This document shows, piece after piece, positions 47,006 through 57,998 of a DNA stretch of 64,000 nt. Both the position numbers and the translations under genes were made by a program. The stretch comes from Methylobacterium haplocladii (lineage in GTDB: Bacteria > Pseudomonadota > Alphaproteobacteria > Rhizobiales > Beijerinckiaceae). Positions within the stretch are counted from its first letter, which is position 1; every line of letters begins with the position of its first letter. Below the pieces are notes generated by a model. That model saw nothing but the letters and a program-made list of their open reading frames with translations, was not told the DNA's origin and made no database searches. The DNA lies in contig NZ_BJZT01000029.1 of NCBI RefSeq assembly GCF_007992175.1, positions 51,382 through 115,381 of the forward strand, read 5' to 3'.

Positions 47006-48721
47006 TTACTCGTCGTCGCCCTTCTTCTTGTTGAAGGCCGCGCCGAGGATCTCGCCGAGCGAGGCACCGGAATCGGCAGAGCCGAACTGGGCCATCGCCT
47101 CCTTCTCCTCGGCGACTTCGAGCGCCTTGATGGAGACCTGGACGCGGCGGGCCTTGCGGTCGAACTGCACGACGCGGGCATCGAACTTCTCGCCGGCGGC
47201 GAAACGCTCGGGGCGCTGGTCGCCGCGGTCGCGGGCGAGTTCGGCGCGGCGGACGAAGGTCGTCATGTCGCTGTCGACGATCTTCGCCTCGAGGCCCGAA
47301 TCCTTCACCTCGGTCACTTCGCAGGTCACGATCTGACCCTTCTTGAGGTCGCCGGCCTCGGCGAAGGGATCGCCGCCCACCTGCTTGATGCCGAGCGAGA
47401 TGCGCTCCTTCTCGACGTCGACGTCGAGGACCTGCGCCTTGACGATGTCGCCCTTCTTGAACTCCTCGATCACCTGCTCGCCGGGGCGCTGCCAGTCGAG
47501 GTCCGAGAGGTGGACCATGCCGTCCACGTCGCCCTCGATGCCGATGAACAGGCCGAACTCGGTCTTGTTCTTGACCTCGCCCTCGACCTCGGAGCCGACG
47601 GGATGCTTCTCGGCGAAGGCCTCCCACGGGTTCTGCAGGGTCTGCTTGAGGCCGAGCGAGATGCGGCGCTTGACCGGATCGACCTCGAGGATCTGAACTT
47701 CCACTTCCTGGGAGGTGGAGACGATCTTGCCGGGGTGGACGTTCTTCTTGGTCCAGCTCATCTCGGAGACGTGGATCAGGCCCTCGATCCCCGGCTCCAG
47801 CTCCACGAAGGCGCCGTAATCGGTGATGTTGGTCACGCGGCCCTTGAGCTTGGCGTCGACCGGGTAGCGCTGGGCGATGCCCTCCCACGGATCGGCGAGC
47901 AGCTGCTTGATGCCGAGCGAGATGCGGTGGGTCTCGTGGTTGATCTTGATGATCTTGACCTTGACCGTCGCACCGATCGCAACGACCTCGGACGGGTGGT
48001 TGACGCGGCGCCAGGCCATGTCGGTGACGTGCAGCAGGCCGTCGATGCCGCCGAGATCGACGAAGGCGCCGTACTCGGTGATGTTCTTGACGACGCCGTC
48101 GATGACCTGACCCTCTTCGAGGTTGGCCACGAGCTCGGAGCGCTGCTCGGCGCGGCTCTCTTCGAGGACGGTGCGGCGCGACACGACGATGTTGCCGCGG
48201 CGGCGATCCATCTTGAGGATCTGGAAGGGCTGCGGCGTGCCGAGCAGCGGGGTCACGTCGCGCACGGGACGGATGTCGACCTGGGAGCGCGGCAGGAACG
48301 CCACGGCGCCGTCGAGATCGACGGTGTAGCCGCCCTTGACCTGGTTGAAGATCGTGCCGGTGACGCGGTCGTTGTTCTCGAACGACTTCTCGAGCTTGAC
48401 CCAGCTCTCTTCGCGGCGGGCCTTGTCGCGCGAGATGACGGCTTCGCCGAGCGCGTTCTCGATCCGGTCGACATAGACTTCGACGACGTCGCCGACCTTG
48501 AGGTCGCCTTCACGACCGGGGCCGTGGAATTCCTTGAGGGCGACACGGCCTTCCGTCTTGGCGCCGATGTCGATGACCGCGACATCCTTCTCGATGCCGA
48601 CGACGGTACCCTTGACGACCGAACCCTCGGTGATCTCGTGCTCGAGGAAGGACTCTTCGAGCAGCGCGGCGAAATCGTCACGGCTCGGCGCGGTGTCGCG
48701 CGCGTTCAGACCTGCAGACAT
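47006..48721 (-). CDS. rpsA: 30S ribosomal protein S1
   Basis: A 571-residue protein with six S1 RNA-binding repeats. The central ones are nearly periodic (YGAFVDLGGIDGLLHVTDMA, YGAFVELEPGIEGLIHVSEM, FGLFIGIEGDVDGMVHLSDL). The N-terminus, FAALLEESFLEHEITEGSVV, is the ribosome-docking repeat. Brings mRNA to the small subunit. cmk, the common upstream partner, is not here; mtaB lies 220 bp upstream. Confidence 0.98.
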   Translation of the reverse strand: MSAGLNARDTAPSRDDFAALLEESFLEHEITEGSVVKGTVVGIEKDVAVIDIGAKTEGRVALKEFHGPGREGDLKVGDVVEVYVDRIENALGEAVISRDKARREESWVKLEKSFENNDRVTGTIFNQVKGGYTVDLDGAVAFLPRSQVDIRPVRDVTPLLGTPQPFQILKMDRRRGNIVVSRRTVLEESRAEQRSELVANLEEGQVIDGVVKNITEYGAFVDLGGIDGLLHVTDMAWRRVNHPSEVVAIGATVKVKIIKINHETHRISLGIKQLLADPWEGIAQRYPVDAKLKGRVTNITDYGAFVELEPGIEGLIHVSEMSWTKKNVHPGKIVSTSQEVEVQILEVDPVKRRISLGLKQTLQNPWEAFAEKHPVGSEVEGEVKNKTEFGLFIGIEGDVDGMVHLSDLDWQRPGEQVIEEFKKGDIVKAQVLDVDVEKERISLGIKQVGGDPFAEAGDLKKGQIVTCEVTEVKDSGLEAKIVDSDMTTFVRRAELARDRGDQRPERFAAGEKFDARVVQFDRKARRVQVSIKALEVAEEKEAMAQFGSADSGASLGEILGAAFNKKKGDDE

Positions 48722-48941
48722 TCTCTCTCCTGAATGGCCTCTCGCGGAGGCCGGCGTCGGCGGCTCGTGTTGCGGAAGACCCTCTTCCTCACCGCCCGGG
48801 ACCGAAACGGTCCGGGCTCACCCCCCGATCAAGAAGGGGCCGACGCATGCTCGATAAGCGATGGTCGAGGGCCGACCTCCCGGCGGACAGGAGCGGTGCA
48901 ATCCGCAGCCTATGATCCGAACGGAAGAATCGGGCGAGTTA

Positions 48942-50216
48942 TTACCCGACGGGCGGGTTCTTCGCAACTTGCGCCGCGGCGAGGATACGACCGTCGTGTC
49001 CGTCGATCACGACCTCGGCGATGGCTCCCGGGACCAGACGCTCCGCGAGCCCGTCGCCGAGCCGAACCATCGTGAACGCCTCGGTCCGCCCGGTGCCGCC
49101 GCGCTCGACGAGAATGCGCCGGGTCTGACCGACCTCGCCGTCGAGGTGCCGGACCAGGGCCGATGCCCCGGCCGCGCGTAACCGGGCGGCGCGCTCGCGT
49201 ACCACGTCGCCCGCGACCTGCGGCATCCGCTCGGCCGGCGTACCGGGGCGGGGCGAGTACGGGAAGACGTGGAGATGCGTCAGGCCGCATTCCGCCACGA
49301 GGTCGAGGGAGCGGGCGAACTGGGCTTCGGTCTCGGTGGGAAAGCCGGCGATCAGGTCGGCGCCGAAGATCGTCCCGGGACGCAGGCGGCGGACGTCCTC
49401 GCAGAACCGGATCGCGTCGGAGCGCGTATGCCGGCGCTTCATCCGCTTGAGGATCACGTCGTCGCCCGCCTGGAGCGAGAGGTGGAGATGCGGCATCAGC
49501 CGCGCTTCGGTCGCGAAGGCATCGAGCAGGTCGCCGTCCGCCTCGACCGAGTCGATCGAGGAGATGCGCAGGCGGGCGAGATCGGGCACGGCGGACAGGA
49601 TCGCCTTGACCAGGCGGCCGAGGGTCAGGTCCGCATCGAGGTCGCGGCCATAGGCGGTGAGGTCGACGCCGGTCAGCACCACCTCGCGACCGCCATGCGC
49701 GACGATCCGGCGGACCTGGGCCACGGCGTCGGCGAGGGGGACCGAGCGCGAGCTTCCGCGCCCGAACGGGATCACGCAGAAGGTGCAGCGGTGGTCGCAG
49801 CCGTTCTGGACCGGCACGAAGGCCCGGGTGTGACCGGCCATGCCGGTGATCCGCGTCCCATCCGTCGCGCGCGCCTGCATCACGGCGCCGATGCCGGGAG
49901 CCGGCGTGGCGTCTCTCCAGGTCTCGGGCCGGGTCTTCGCGGCGTTGCCGACGAGGCGGGTGACCTCGGGCATGGCGGCATAGGCCACCGTCTCGATCTC
50001 GGCGCCGCAGCCGGTGACGACGATTTCGGCACCGGGTCGCTCCCGTGCCAGCTTGCGGATGGCCTTGCGGGCCTGCCGCCCGGCTTCGGCCGTGACCGCG
50101 CAGGTGTTGACGAGGACGAGATCGCGTTCGGCCGAGGGTTCGAGCGCGTGGTCGCGCATCACCTCGGATTCGACGGTGTTGAGCCGGCAGCCGAAGGTGA
50201 GCGTTTCGACGCTCAC
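48942..50216 (-). CDS. mtaB: tRNA t6A37 methylthiotransferase MtaB
   Basis: The start GTG 50216 overlaps the dapF stop (GTGA), giving 424 residues. The frame continues upstream antisense to other DNA and is not used. The N-terminal MTTase domain has [14 protein letters not shown] and [20 protein letters not shown]. The radical-SAM cluster is [15 protein letters not shown] (Cx3Cx2C). A C-terminal TRAM-like part starts [14 protein letters not shown]. It converts t6A37 to ms2t6A37 in ANN-reading tRNAs. It follows dapF as in many alphaproteobacteria; ftsY, often next, is absent here. Confidence 0.93.
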   Translation of the reverse strand: MSVETLTFGCRLNTVESEVMRDHALEPSAERDLVLVNTCAVTAEAGRQARKAIRKLARERPGAEIVVTGCGAEIETVAYAAMPEVTRLVGNAAKTRPETWRDATPAPGIGAVMQARATDGTRITGMAGHTRAFVPVQNGCDHRCTFCVIPFGRGSSRSVPLADAVAQVRRIVAHGGREVVLTGVDLTAYGRDLDADLTLGRLVKAILSAVPDLARLRISSIDSVEADGDLLDAFATEARLMPHLHLSLQAGDDVILKRMKRRHTRSDAIRFCEDVRRLRPGTIFGADLIAGFPTETEAQFARSLDLVAECGLTHLHVFPYSPRPGTPAERMPQVAGDVVRERAARLRAAGASALVRHLDGEVGQTRRILVERGGTGRTEAFTMVRLGDGLAERLVPGAIAEVVIDGHDGRILAAAQVAKNPPVG

Positions 50217-51103
50217 GGAGCAAGCCCGGAAAAAAGCTCCGGCGCGAAGGTGCCCTCCCCTTCGAGGAAGACCGGGCCGGTCATCAGCACGTGGTCGTCG
50301 GCCCGCCACTCGATGGCGAGCTGTCCGCCGGGCAGGCCGACAGTCGCCTGCCGGCCGATCATACGCAGCCGCGAGGCGGCGACCACGGTGGCGCAGGCGG
50401 CGGTGCCGCAGGCGAGCGTCAATCCGGCGCCGCGCTCCCAGACGCGGAGCTTGATGATGTCGCGGGCGACGACCTGCGCGATCGAGATGTTGGCGCGTTC
50501 CGGGAAGATCGGATGCCCCTCCAGCATCGGCCCGATCCGGCCGAGATCGTAATCGTCGGGGTCGCGATCGACGAAGAAGATCGCGTGCGGGTTGCCCATG
50601 CTGACGGCGCCGGGCGAGTGCAGGATCGGATCGTCGATCGGTCCGATCTGCAGCTCGATCCGCCGCGTATCGGGGAAAGGGTCGCGGAGCGGGATCTCGT
50701 CCCACTTGAGGCGCGGCTTGCCCATGTCGACGGTGAAGCTGCGGTCGGCGATCCGCCGGACGCCGACGAGCCCGGCCTCGGTCTCCAGCGTCAGCGATCC
50801 GCACTCGACCGGCCGCGCCATGGCGGGATCGTCGAGCATGGCGAAGGCGACGCAGCGCGTGCCGTTGCCGCAGGCCCCCGAGCGTGAGCCGTCGGTATTG
50901 TAGATCCGCAGGAAGGCATCGGTGCCGGGGGACTTGGCGTCGTGGATCACCATCAGCTGGTCGAAAACCGAGCGCGGGTCTCCGGCGATGGCGCTGGCCT
51001 CCGGACCGCTGACGATGTGACGCGAGCCGCGCAGGTCGAGCACGACGATGGCGTTGCCGGCGCCGTGCATCTTCAGGAAGCGGTGATTGGCGAGTGGGGT
51101 CAT
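50213..51103 (-). CDS. dapF: Diaminopimelate epimerase
   Basis: A 296-residue enzyme with two pseudo-symmetric halves. The catalytic cysteines are in [14 protein letters not shown] and [14 protein letters not shown]. The start [20 protein letters not shown] is typical. It converts LL- to meso-diaminopimelate for peptidoglycan and lysine. Overlaps mtaB by 4 bp. Confidence 0.97.
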   Translation of the reverse strand: MTPLANHRFLKMHGAGNAIVVLDLRGSRHIVSGPEASAIAGDPRSVFDQLMVIHDAKSPGTDAFLRIYNTDGSRSGACGNGTRCVAFAMLDDPAMARPVECGSLTLETEAGLVGVRRIADRSFTVDMGKPRLKWDEIPLRDPFPDTRRIELQIGPIDDPILHSPGAVSMGNPHAIFFVDRDPDDYDLGRIGPMLEGHPIFPERANISIAQVVARDIIKLRVWERGAGLTLACGTAACATVVAASRLRMIGRQATVGLPGGQLAIEWRADDHVLMTGPVFLEGEGTFAPELFSGLAP

Positions 51104-51327
51104 GCGGCTGTGTCGGGCGATCGCTGCGGTGACGGGTGCTCGGGCGGCGGTTCGAGGTTCGGGAATGGTCCGCGTATATGGCAAACCGTACCGCCCGACG
51201 CGAGGGCCGGACCGGCATGCGGCATGCGTGCTGAACCGCAGCCTCGCGGAGCGACCGCATCGTCGCTAGCTTGGCGAGAACCGACGGTGCGCGCGATTCG
51301 CTGCGGACCAGAGACCGGAGCGCCACC

Positions 51328-52080
51328 TTGACCCGTCTTCGTCCCGTGACCGCCGCCGCCCTCGCGCTTGCGCTCGCCGTCTCGGCCGGCAGGGCTGCCG
51401 AGCAGCCAGCGCCTCCGCCTTCGAAGACGCCCTCCCCCGCCGAGGCGAATCCGCTCTCGACCACGACCGTGCCGGACACCTCCGCCAAGCCTGCCGGCAC
51501 CGTGAACCCCGCGCCCGACAAATCGCTGGCGCCGCCGAGCGTCCCCGGAACAGCGCCCGCCCGGTCGTCCACGCCTCCGGCGCGCCAGACCCTGGTGCCC
51601 GCGCCGGCCGAACCGAGCGACGTCGACGAGGTCACGCTACCGGCCAAGCCCGCCGCGATCCTCTCGGGCAAGACGACCTGGGAGGAGGCCGTCGCGAGCC
51701 TGAAGGCCTCCTTCGCCAGGATCGAGGGCGAATTGGCGAAGGCCGGCATCCGTCCGACGGGGCGGCCGCTCGCGGTCTTCACCAAGACCGAGGACAACGG
51801 TTTTCAGTACGAGGCGATGATCCCGGTGGAGGCCGTGCCGTCGTCAGGCCCGACCTCGGGCGAGGGCCTGCGTTTCGGTGCGACCCCGAGCGGCAAGGCG
51901 CTGCGCTTCAAGCATGCCGGCTCCTACGACGAGATCAGCGGCACCTACGACACCCTGATCGCGTATTTCGACGCCAAGGACATCGCGGTGCAGGACCGCT
52001 TCATCGAGGAATACGTCACCGACCTGAGCGAATCCGCCGACGACAAGCTCGACATCAACATCTACGCCCTGCCGAAATAG
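51328..52080 (+). CDS. Exported protein with GyrI-like (effector-binding) domain
   Basis: A TTG start at 51328 is preferred (250 residues) because GGAG lies 7 nt upstream and a signal peptide follows directly (TRLRPVTAAALALALAVSAG). A Pro/Ala-rich linker (about 25-110) leads to a C-terminal GyrI/SOUL-like domain: GRPLAVFTKTEDNGFQYEAM, then GKALRFKHAGSYDEISGTYD and FIEEYVTD. Such domains bind small hydrophobic molecules. Likely periplasmic; function unknown. Divergent from dapF. Confidence 0.75.
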   Translation: MTRLRPVTAAALALALAVSAGRAAEQPAPPPSKTPSPAEANPLSTTTVPDTSAKPAGTVNPAPDKSLAPPSVPGTAPARSSTPPARQTLVPAPAEPSDVDEVTLPAKPAAILSGKTTWEEAVASLKASFARIEGELAKAGIRPTGRPLAVFTKTEDNGFQYEAMIPVEAVPSSGPTSGEGLRFGATPSGKALRFKHAGSYDEISGTYDTLIAYFDAKDIAVQDRFIEEYVTDLSESADDKLDINIYALPK

Positions 52081-52135
52081 CGGACCGCAATGCCGCAGGT
52101 GGGAACGGGCCTGACTCGCCGCGGATTCCGGCTGC

Positions 52136-52912
52136 ATGCCCATCTCCGCATCTCACGCACGGCCGACCCCCCGATCGAGGCCCGATCCGCTCAGGGCTGA
52201 TGAGGCGGAGCGCCTCTCGGCCAAGGCGCTCGATATCCACCGGCATCTCTGCACGGTGTACGGCTGCCCGATCGCTTATTTCCACGATCTGGATCCGTTG
52301 AGCGAACTGGTCTCGTCGCTGCTCTCCCACAGGACGCGCAATGCCGATTCCGGTCGCGCCTTCAAGGCGCTGAGGGCACGCTGGCCGGATTGGCGGCAGG
52401 TCGTGCAAGCCGACCCGGCAGAGATCGAAGAGACGATCCGCTGCGTGACCTGGCCCGAGTTGAAGGGGCCGCGGATCCGCGCCGTCCTTCTCGCCATTGC
52501 CGAGATGCGCGGATCGCTGTGCCTCGATTTCCTCGCCGACCTGACCGTCGATGCGGCGCGGGCCTGGCTCGAAGCCATTCCGGGCGTCGGCCCGAAGACG
52601 AGTGCGGCGGTGCTATCGTTCTCGACCCTGCGCATGCCGGCCTTGCCGGTCGACAGCCACCACCACCGCGTGGCGCAGCGCACGGGTCTCATCGGCGACA
52701 CAGTCGATGTCGGTCCCTCGCACGCAATCCTGCGTGCCCAGCTTCCCGAGGATTGGTCGGCACAGGCGCTCTACGACAACCACGAGGTGCTGATGCTGCA
52801 TGGGCAGCACGTCTGCCACCACCGCAATCCGGCTTGTGCCAGATGCGTGCTCCTCGACCTCTGCCCGACCGGCCGGGCACGGGCTTCGGCCTCGGCGATG
52901 AAGGTGTCTTGA
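52136..52912 (+). CDS. Endonuclease III-like DNA glycosylase (HhH-GPD, 4Fe-4S)
   Basis: The protein has 258 residues. The helix-hairpin-helix is LEAIPGVGPKTSAAVL with the catalytic Lys of bifunctional Nth glycosylases. The catalytic Asp is in PVDSHHHRVAQRTGLI. A Cx6Cx2Cx5C iron-sulfur loop (CHHRNPACARCVLLDLC) sits at the end. The wider sequence differs from housekeeping Nth (for example LLSHRTRNADS where Nth has LSAQ), so this is probably a paralogue or UV-endonuclease-type variant acting in base excision repair. Confidence 0.88.
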   Translation: MPISASHARPTPRSRPDPLRADEAERLSAKALDIHRHLCTVYGCPIAYFHDLDPLSELVSSLLSHRTRNADSGRAFKALRARWPDWRQVVQADPAEIEETIRCVTWPELKGPRIRAVLLAIAEMRGSLCLDFLADLTVDAARAWLEAIPGVGPKTSAAVLSFSTLRMPALPVDSHHHRVAQRTGLIGDTVDVGPSHAILRAQLPEDWSAQALYDNHEVLMLHGQHVCHHRNPACARCVLLDLCPTGRARASASAMKVS

Positions 52913-53034
52913 GAGCGGTCGTCGCGTCCATCGATCGCCGCGGATCCTTGACCGTGCCGCGCACCGGGTGTCAGAACCCGGCCCTTCGATCGGGCGGTGG
53001 GCCGCTCCGGCGCATGGCTTGAAGGATCGCGCCG

Positions 53035-54096
53035 ATGGCGGCGTTTTCGGAGTTGGTGTTTTCCGGCGTCCAGCCGACCGGGAACCTGCATCTCGGCAAC
53101 TATCTCGGCGCGATCAAACGCTTCGTGGAGATGCAGGAGCGCGATGCGCAGTGCCTCTACTGCGTCGTCGACCTGCACGCGATCACACTGTGGCAGGACC
53201 CCGAGGCGCTGAAGGGGCAGATCCGCGAAGTCACGGCGGCGTTCCTGGCCGCCGGCATCGACCCGAAGCGCTCGATCGTGTTCAATCAGAGTCAGGTGCC
53301 GCAGCACGCCGAGCTGACCTGGATCTTCAACTGCGTGGCGCGGCTCGGCTGGCTCAACCGCATGACCCAGTTCAAGGACAAGGCCGGCAAGGACCGCGAG
53401 GCCGCTTCGATCGGGCTCTACGACTACCCCGTGCTGATGGCCGCCGACATCCTGGCCTACCGCGCGACGCATGTGCCGGTCGGCGAGGACCAGAAGCAGC
53501 ACCTCGAACTCACCCGCGACATCGCCCAGAAGTTCAACAACGACTTTTCGGGGTCGATCCTCGCCCATGGCCACGGCGAGCAGTTCTTTCCGATCACCGA
53601 GCCGCTGATCGGAGGCCCGGCGGCGCGGGTCATGTCGCTGCGGGACGGTGCGAAGAAGATGTCGAAGTCGGACCCCTCCGACAATTCGCGCATCAACCTC
53701 ACGGATGATGCCGATACGATCGCGCAGAAGGTCCGCAAGGCCAAGACCGACCCGGAGGCCCTGCCCTCCGAGGTCGCCGGCCTCGCCGGGCGGCCGGAGG
53801 CGGACAACCTGGTCGGCATCTTCGCGGCCCTGCGCGGGATCTCACGGGAAGAGGTGCTGGCCGATTACGGCGGCTCGCAGTTCTCGACCTTCAAGCCGGC
53901 GCTGGTCGACCTCGCCGTCGAGAAGCTGGCGCCGATCGCCGGCGAGATGAAGCGGCTGGTGGCCGATCCGTCCCACATCGACGCGGTGCTCGCCGATGGC
54001 TCGGAGCGGGCCGAGGCGCTGGCCGCCCCGACCCTCGATGCGGTCAAGGACATCGTCGGCTTCGTGCGGCGGGGGCCGGCCTTGCGGGCGGTGTGA
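53035..54096 (+). CDS. trpS: Tryptophanyl-tRNA synthetase
   Basis: A class I synthetase of 353 residues. The HIGH-type motif is [14 protein letters not shown], the KMSKS loop is [11 protein letters not shown], and [20 protein letters not shown] contacts the amino-acid and nucleotide sites. Length is slightly above the bacterial average. Its stop is 3 bp from the stop of the convergent PNPOx-family gene. Confidence 0.97.
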   Translation: MAAFSELVFSGVQPTGNLHLGNYLGAIKRFVEMQERDAQCLYCVVDLHAITLWQDPEALKGQIREVTAAFLAAGIDPKRSIVFNQSQVPQHAELTWIFNCVARLGWLNRMTQFKDKAGKDREAASIGLYDYPVLMAADILAYRATHVPVGEDQKQHLELTRDIAQKFNNDFSGSILAHGHGEQFFPITEPLIGGPAARVMSLRDGAKKMSKSDPSDNSRINLTDDADTIAQKVRKAKTDPEALPSEVAGLAGRPEADNLVGIFAALRGISREEVLADYGGSQFSTFKPALVDLAVEKLAPIAGEMKRLVADPSHIDAVLADGSERAEALAAPTLDAVKDIVGFVRRGPALRAV

Positions 54097-54099
54097 GAC

Positions 54100-54753
54100 T
54101 CAGGCCTCGCCCTTCACCAGCTTCTCACCATAGGCGTCGAGGCTGAGCACGCCCTCGCTCTCGGCGCGCGCACGATCCTCGTCGGCGATCACCTCCTGCA
54201 CCATGTCGAGGCGCTTCCACTGCGCGAGCGGCGTCTCGCACGCGGCCTTGGGCACGTAGCGGCTCTGCTCGACGCGCGTGTAGGTGTGGATGTAGCGCGG
54301 GCAGTTCACCCAGATGCTCGTGACCTCGACCCGCACGATGTACTGCGCCTCGGGGAACTCGCCGACCAAGGGATCGTCGCGCACGACCCGCGCCGTGCCC
54401 TGGACACGGACGCGGTGCGGCGTCTCGAAGTCGATGAACAGCATGCCGACCTTATGCTGCCCGGCGATGTTGCCCATCGACAGGAACATGCCGTTGCCGT
54501 CGTAACCGGGGAAGGCGAGCGCGTTCGGCCCGAGCACCTTCACGAAGCCGGTCGGGCCGCCCTTGTAGGAAACGGTCGGGTTGCCGTCGGGGTCGACGGT
54601 CGAGAGGAAGAACATGTCGCGGCTCTCGATGAAGCCGCTCTCCTGCTCGCCGATCGCCGGCTGGACGTGATGCTTGTCGAGGAAGTCGGCGAGCTTGCGC
54701 GTGCCGAATTCGTCCTGCAACGCACGGTGTTCTTCGCTGTAGAGCGAGCCCAT
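54100..54753 (-). CDS. Pyridoxamine 5'-phosphate oxidase family (FMN-binding split barrel) protein
   Basis: The ATG at 54753 gives 217 residues; GGGGAGGGA lies 9 nt upstream. The split-barrel signature is ESRDMFFLSTVDPDGNPTVS, YKGGPTGFVKVLG, FPGYDGNGMFLSMGNIAGQH and KVGMLFIDFETPHRVRVQG, with a flavin-contacting core. These proteins bind FMN or F420-like cofactors; this is not PdxH itself. The C-terminal YIHTYTRVEQSRYVPKA is also seen in this subfamily. Role unknown. Confidence 0.85.
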   Translation of the reverse strand: MGSLYSEEHRALQDEFGTRKLADFLDKHHVQPAIGEQESGFIESRDMFFLSTVDPDGNPTVSYKGGPTGFVKVLGPNALAFPGYDGNGMFLSMGNIAGQHKVGMLFIDFETPHRVRVQGTARVVRDDPLVGEFPEAQYIVRVEVTSIWVNCPRYIHTYTRVEQSRYVPKAACETPLAQWKRLDMVQEVIADEDRARAESEGVLSLDAYGEKLVKGEA

Positions 54754-54844
54754 CGGAATCGTCCCTCCCCTGACTGTTCTTGTTCGGCGGCAGCTTCGCA
54801 AGGCGCGCGGCCGGCCGGAAGGGCATTTTGCCCAAGCGAAATTC

Positions 54845-54880
54845 GAAGAAAAGGCCGATGTCGCCCTCGCGACACCGGCC
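54845..54880 (-). terminator. Rho-independent terminator after ilvC
   Basis: On the minus strand a 12-bp stem (GGCCGGTGTCGC with GCGACATCGGCC, loop GAGG; one G-U/A mismatch pair) is followed by TTTTCTTC. It lies 50 bp after the ilvC stop and insulates the PNPOx-family gene downstream. Confidence 0.88.
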
Positions 54881-54929
54881 GAGATCCGTCGCCGAGGCCG
54901 AGCAAAGCCCAGCCTCGACTCCGAAAAGA

Positions 54930-56616
<1,687 letters not shown>

Positions 56617-56631
56617 TGCACTCCGGGGGGC

Positions 56632-56650
56632 CGTACCGTACCGTACGGTT
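56632..56650 (-). promoter_or_regulatory. Candidate TetR operator
   Basis: Three tandem CCGTA units end in the palindrome ACCGTACGGT (56640-56649), 24-34 bp upstream of the tetR start. Such a site so close to the start fits autorepression by the adjacent TetR protein. No second copy is obvious in the GST promoter region. Confidence 0.5.
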
Positions 56651-56691
56651 CGGCTCATAGGCGGATTTCGATCGTGCCGCAAGGGCGGTTC

Positions 56692-57336
56692 TCAGGCCGG
56701 AAGCGTCAGCCCTTCGCGCGCCAGAACCGCACGTACGGCCGGCCGTCCCGCGACGCGGCGGGCATGGGCGGTCCAGGCCGGGAAGCGATCGGCCATGGCG
56801 AAGCGGAGGGTCGGGCTGCTGCCCCAGTTCCAAAACACCAGCAGGTAAGGATCGACCCCGCTGTAGTGAACGCCCAAGGCCCAGCCGCCGTGCGAGAGCC
56901 GCACTTCGGTCATCGTGGCGAGGTCGCCGTAGGTGTCGGCGCCCTTGGCACGGATCGCGTCAAGACCCTCGTCCTCGTCCGAGTAGCGCGACGGCATCCG
57001 CGCCTGCCGAAAGGCCGCGTGGTGGTTGGTGGCGAGCCAGGCGAGCCATTCGTCGGCGATGGCCTGATCGCGCGGATCCTCGGGCCAGAGCCCGGCGTCC
57101 GGATGCGAACGGGCGACGTGGCGCAGGATCGCCTGGGTTTCGGTCAGCACCCAGCCGTCCTCCCAGAGCGCCGGCACCCGGCCGCGCTCGTTGACGGCGA
57201 GGTATTCCGGTGCACGCTGGCCACCCTTGGCGAGGTCGATCCGCACGGTCTCGAAGGGTGTGCCGGTTTCTTCGAGGGCGATGTGGGCGGCGAGGGAGCA
57301 GGTGCCGGGGGCGTAATAGAGTGTGCGGGCGGTCAC
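56692..57336 (-). CDS. Glutathione S-transferase
   Basis: The protein has 214 residues. The thioredoxin-like N-domain has YYAPGTCSLAAHIALEETG, where a Ser or Cys after the first strand activates glutathione in beta-class enzymes. The glutathione-binding cis-Pro is in GRVPALWEDG, and TETQAILRHVA follows. The all-helical C-domain is complete. Its start overlaps the mazF stop (ATGA), so it is translationally coupled to a toxin gene. Confidence 0.9.
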   Translation of the reverse strand: MTARTLYYAPGTCSLAAHIALEETGTPFETVRIDLAKGGQRAPEYLAVNERGRVPALWEDGWVLTETQAILRHVARSHPDAGLWPEDPRDQAIADEWLAWLATNHHAAFRQARMPSRYSDEDEGLDAIRAKGADTYGDLATMTEVRLSHGGWALGVHYSGVDPYLLVFWNWGSSPTLRFAMADRFPAWTAHARRVAGRPAVRAVLAREGLTLPA

Positions 57337-57713
57337 GGTGTCGGCCCCGGAAGATCGCCGTCCGCAACGGCTCCGATCGGCACGGCGACCTTCAGCCTGA
57401 TTTCTGCGAGCACCGAGGCTGGCACGGCTCCAACGCGCCGAAAGCCGTGCGTCGATCGATCGACGCTACGGATTTGGTCGGCGAGCACGGCTCCGGCAAC
57501 GGGCAGTCCCGCAGGAAGGATGACCTTCGTGGGCCAAGGATGCGTGTTGCTCGTGATTGGGCAGATGATCGCCGTCGCGTTCCGCAGATGAAACGCGCTG
57601 TCGGTCAAGACGACGGCAGGCCGAACACCATTCTGCTCGCGACCCTTGGTCGGCCCCAGATCGACCCAAACAAGGTCGCCCGAAGACGGCGGCAGCTCAT
57701 CGATCGCCGTCAT
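57333..57713 (-). CDS. MazF/PemK family toxin (endoribonuclease)
   Basis: The ATG at 57713 gives 126 residues; an in-frame ATG at 57746 is an alternative. The MazF barrel is recognisable from GDLVWVDLGPTKGREQNGVR, then PAVVLTDSAFH, ICPITSNTHPWPTKVILPAG and VLADQIRSVDRSTHGFRRVG. The Arg and Thr/Ser residues expected for RNA cleavage are present. It overlaps the antitoxin gene by 17 bp, the normal arrangement, and runs into the GST start. Confidence 0.9.
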   Translation of the reverse strand: MTAIDELPPSSGDLVWVDLGPTKGREQNGVRPAVVLTDSAFHLRNATAIICPITSNTHPWPTKVILPAGLPVAGAVLADQIRSVDRSTHGFRRVGAVPASVLAEIRLKVAVPIGAVADGDLPGPTP

Positions 57714-57936
57714 CGATGATTTCTGCACCGACGTCCGGACCCCCATCGACTACGTCCGGACGGTGGGACGGTCCCAGTCGGTCCATCTCGGCAATCATGT
57801 CGGCCAGCATCAATTCGCGCTTTCGCTTCGGCATGATTTCGACGATCTGCCCTTCGCGCAACCCGAGCGAATGGATGTCCTCGGCCGAAAGCTGGACAAC
57901 GAAATCATCGCCTCTTGGCGCCACCTTGGCTTCCAT
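57697..57936 (-). CDS. MazE/AbrB-type antitoxin
   Basis: The protein has 79 residues with AGGAGG 7 nt before the ATG. The N-terminal swapped-hairpin domain is EAKVAPRGDDFVVQLSAEDI, then LGLREGQIVEIMPKR. The acidic C-terminal tail (DVVDGGPDVGAEIIDDGD) should wrap the toxin. An extended -10-like TGCTATCAT lies upstream on the minus strand (57977-57969). The pair sits between ilvH and ilvC. Confidence 0.85.
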   Translation of the reverse strand: MEAKVAPRGDDFVVQLSAEDIHSLGLREGQIVEIMPKRKRELMLADMIAEMDRLGPSHRPDVVDGGPDVGAEIIDDGDR

Positions 57937-57998
57937 CGCAGATCCTCCTGCGGTCCGTCTGCGAGGCCATGATAGCATTGCTTCCGGCAAAGACGCGT

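Noticed and set aside
46828..47181. N-terminal extension of the sugar O-methyltransferase into rpsA
   Set aside because: The extension is Arg/Ser-rich shadow translation of rpsA and would pass through its terminator; GTG 46827 has GGAG in place.
50217..51797. Upstream extension of the mtaB frame
   Set aside because: It runs antisense or out of frame through dapF and the GyrI-like gene; the conserved MTTase domain begins right after GTG 50216.
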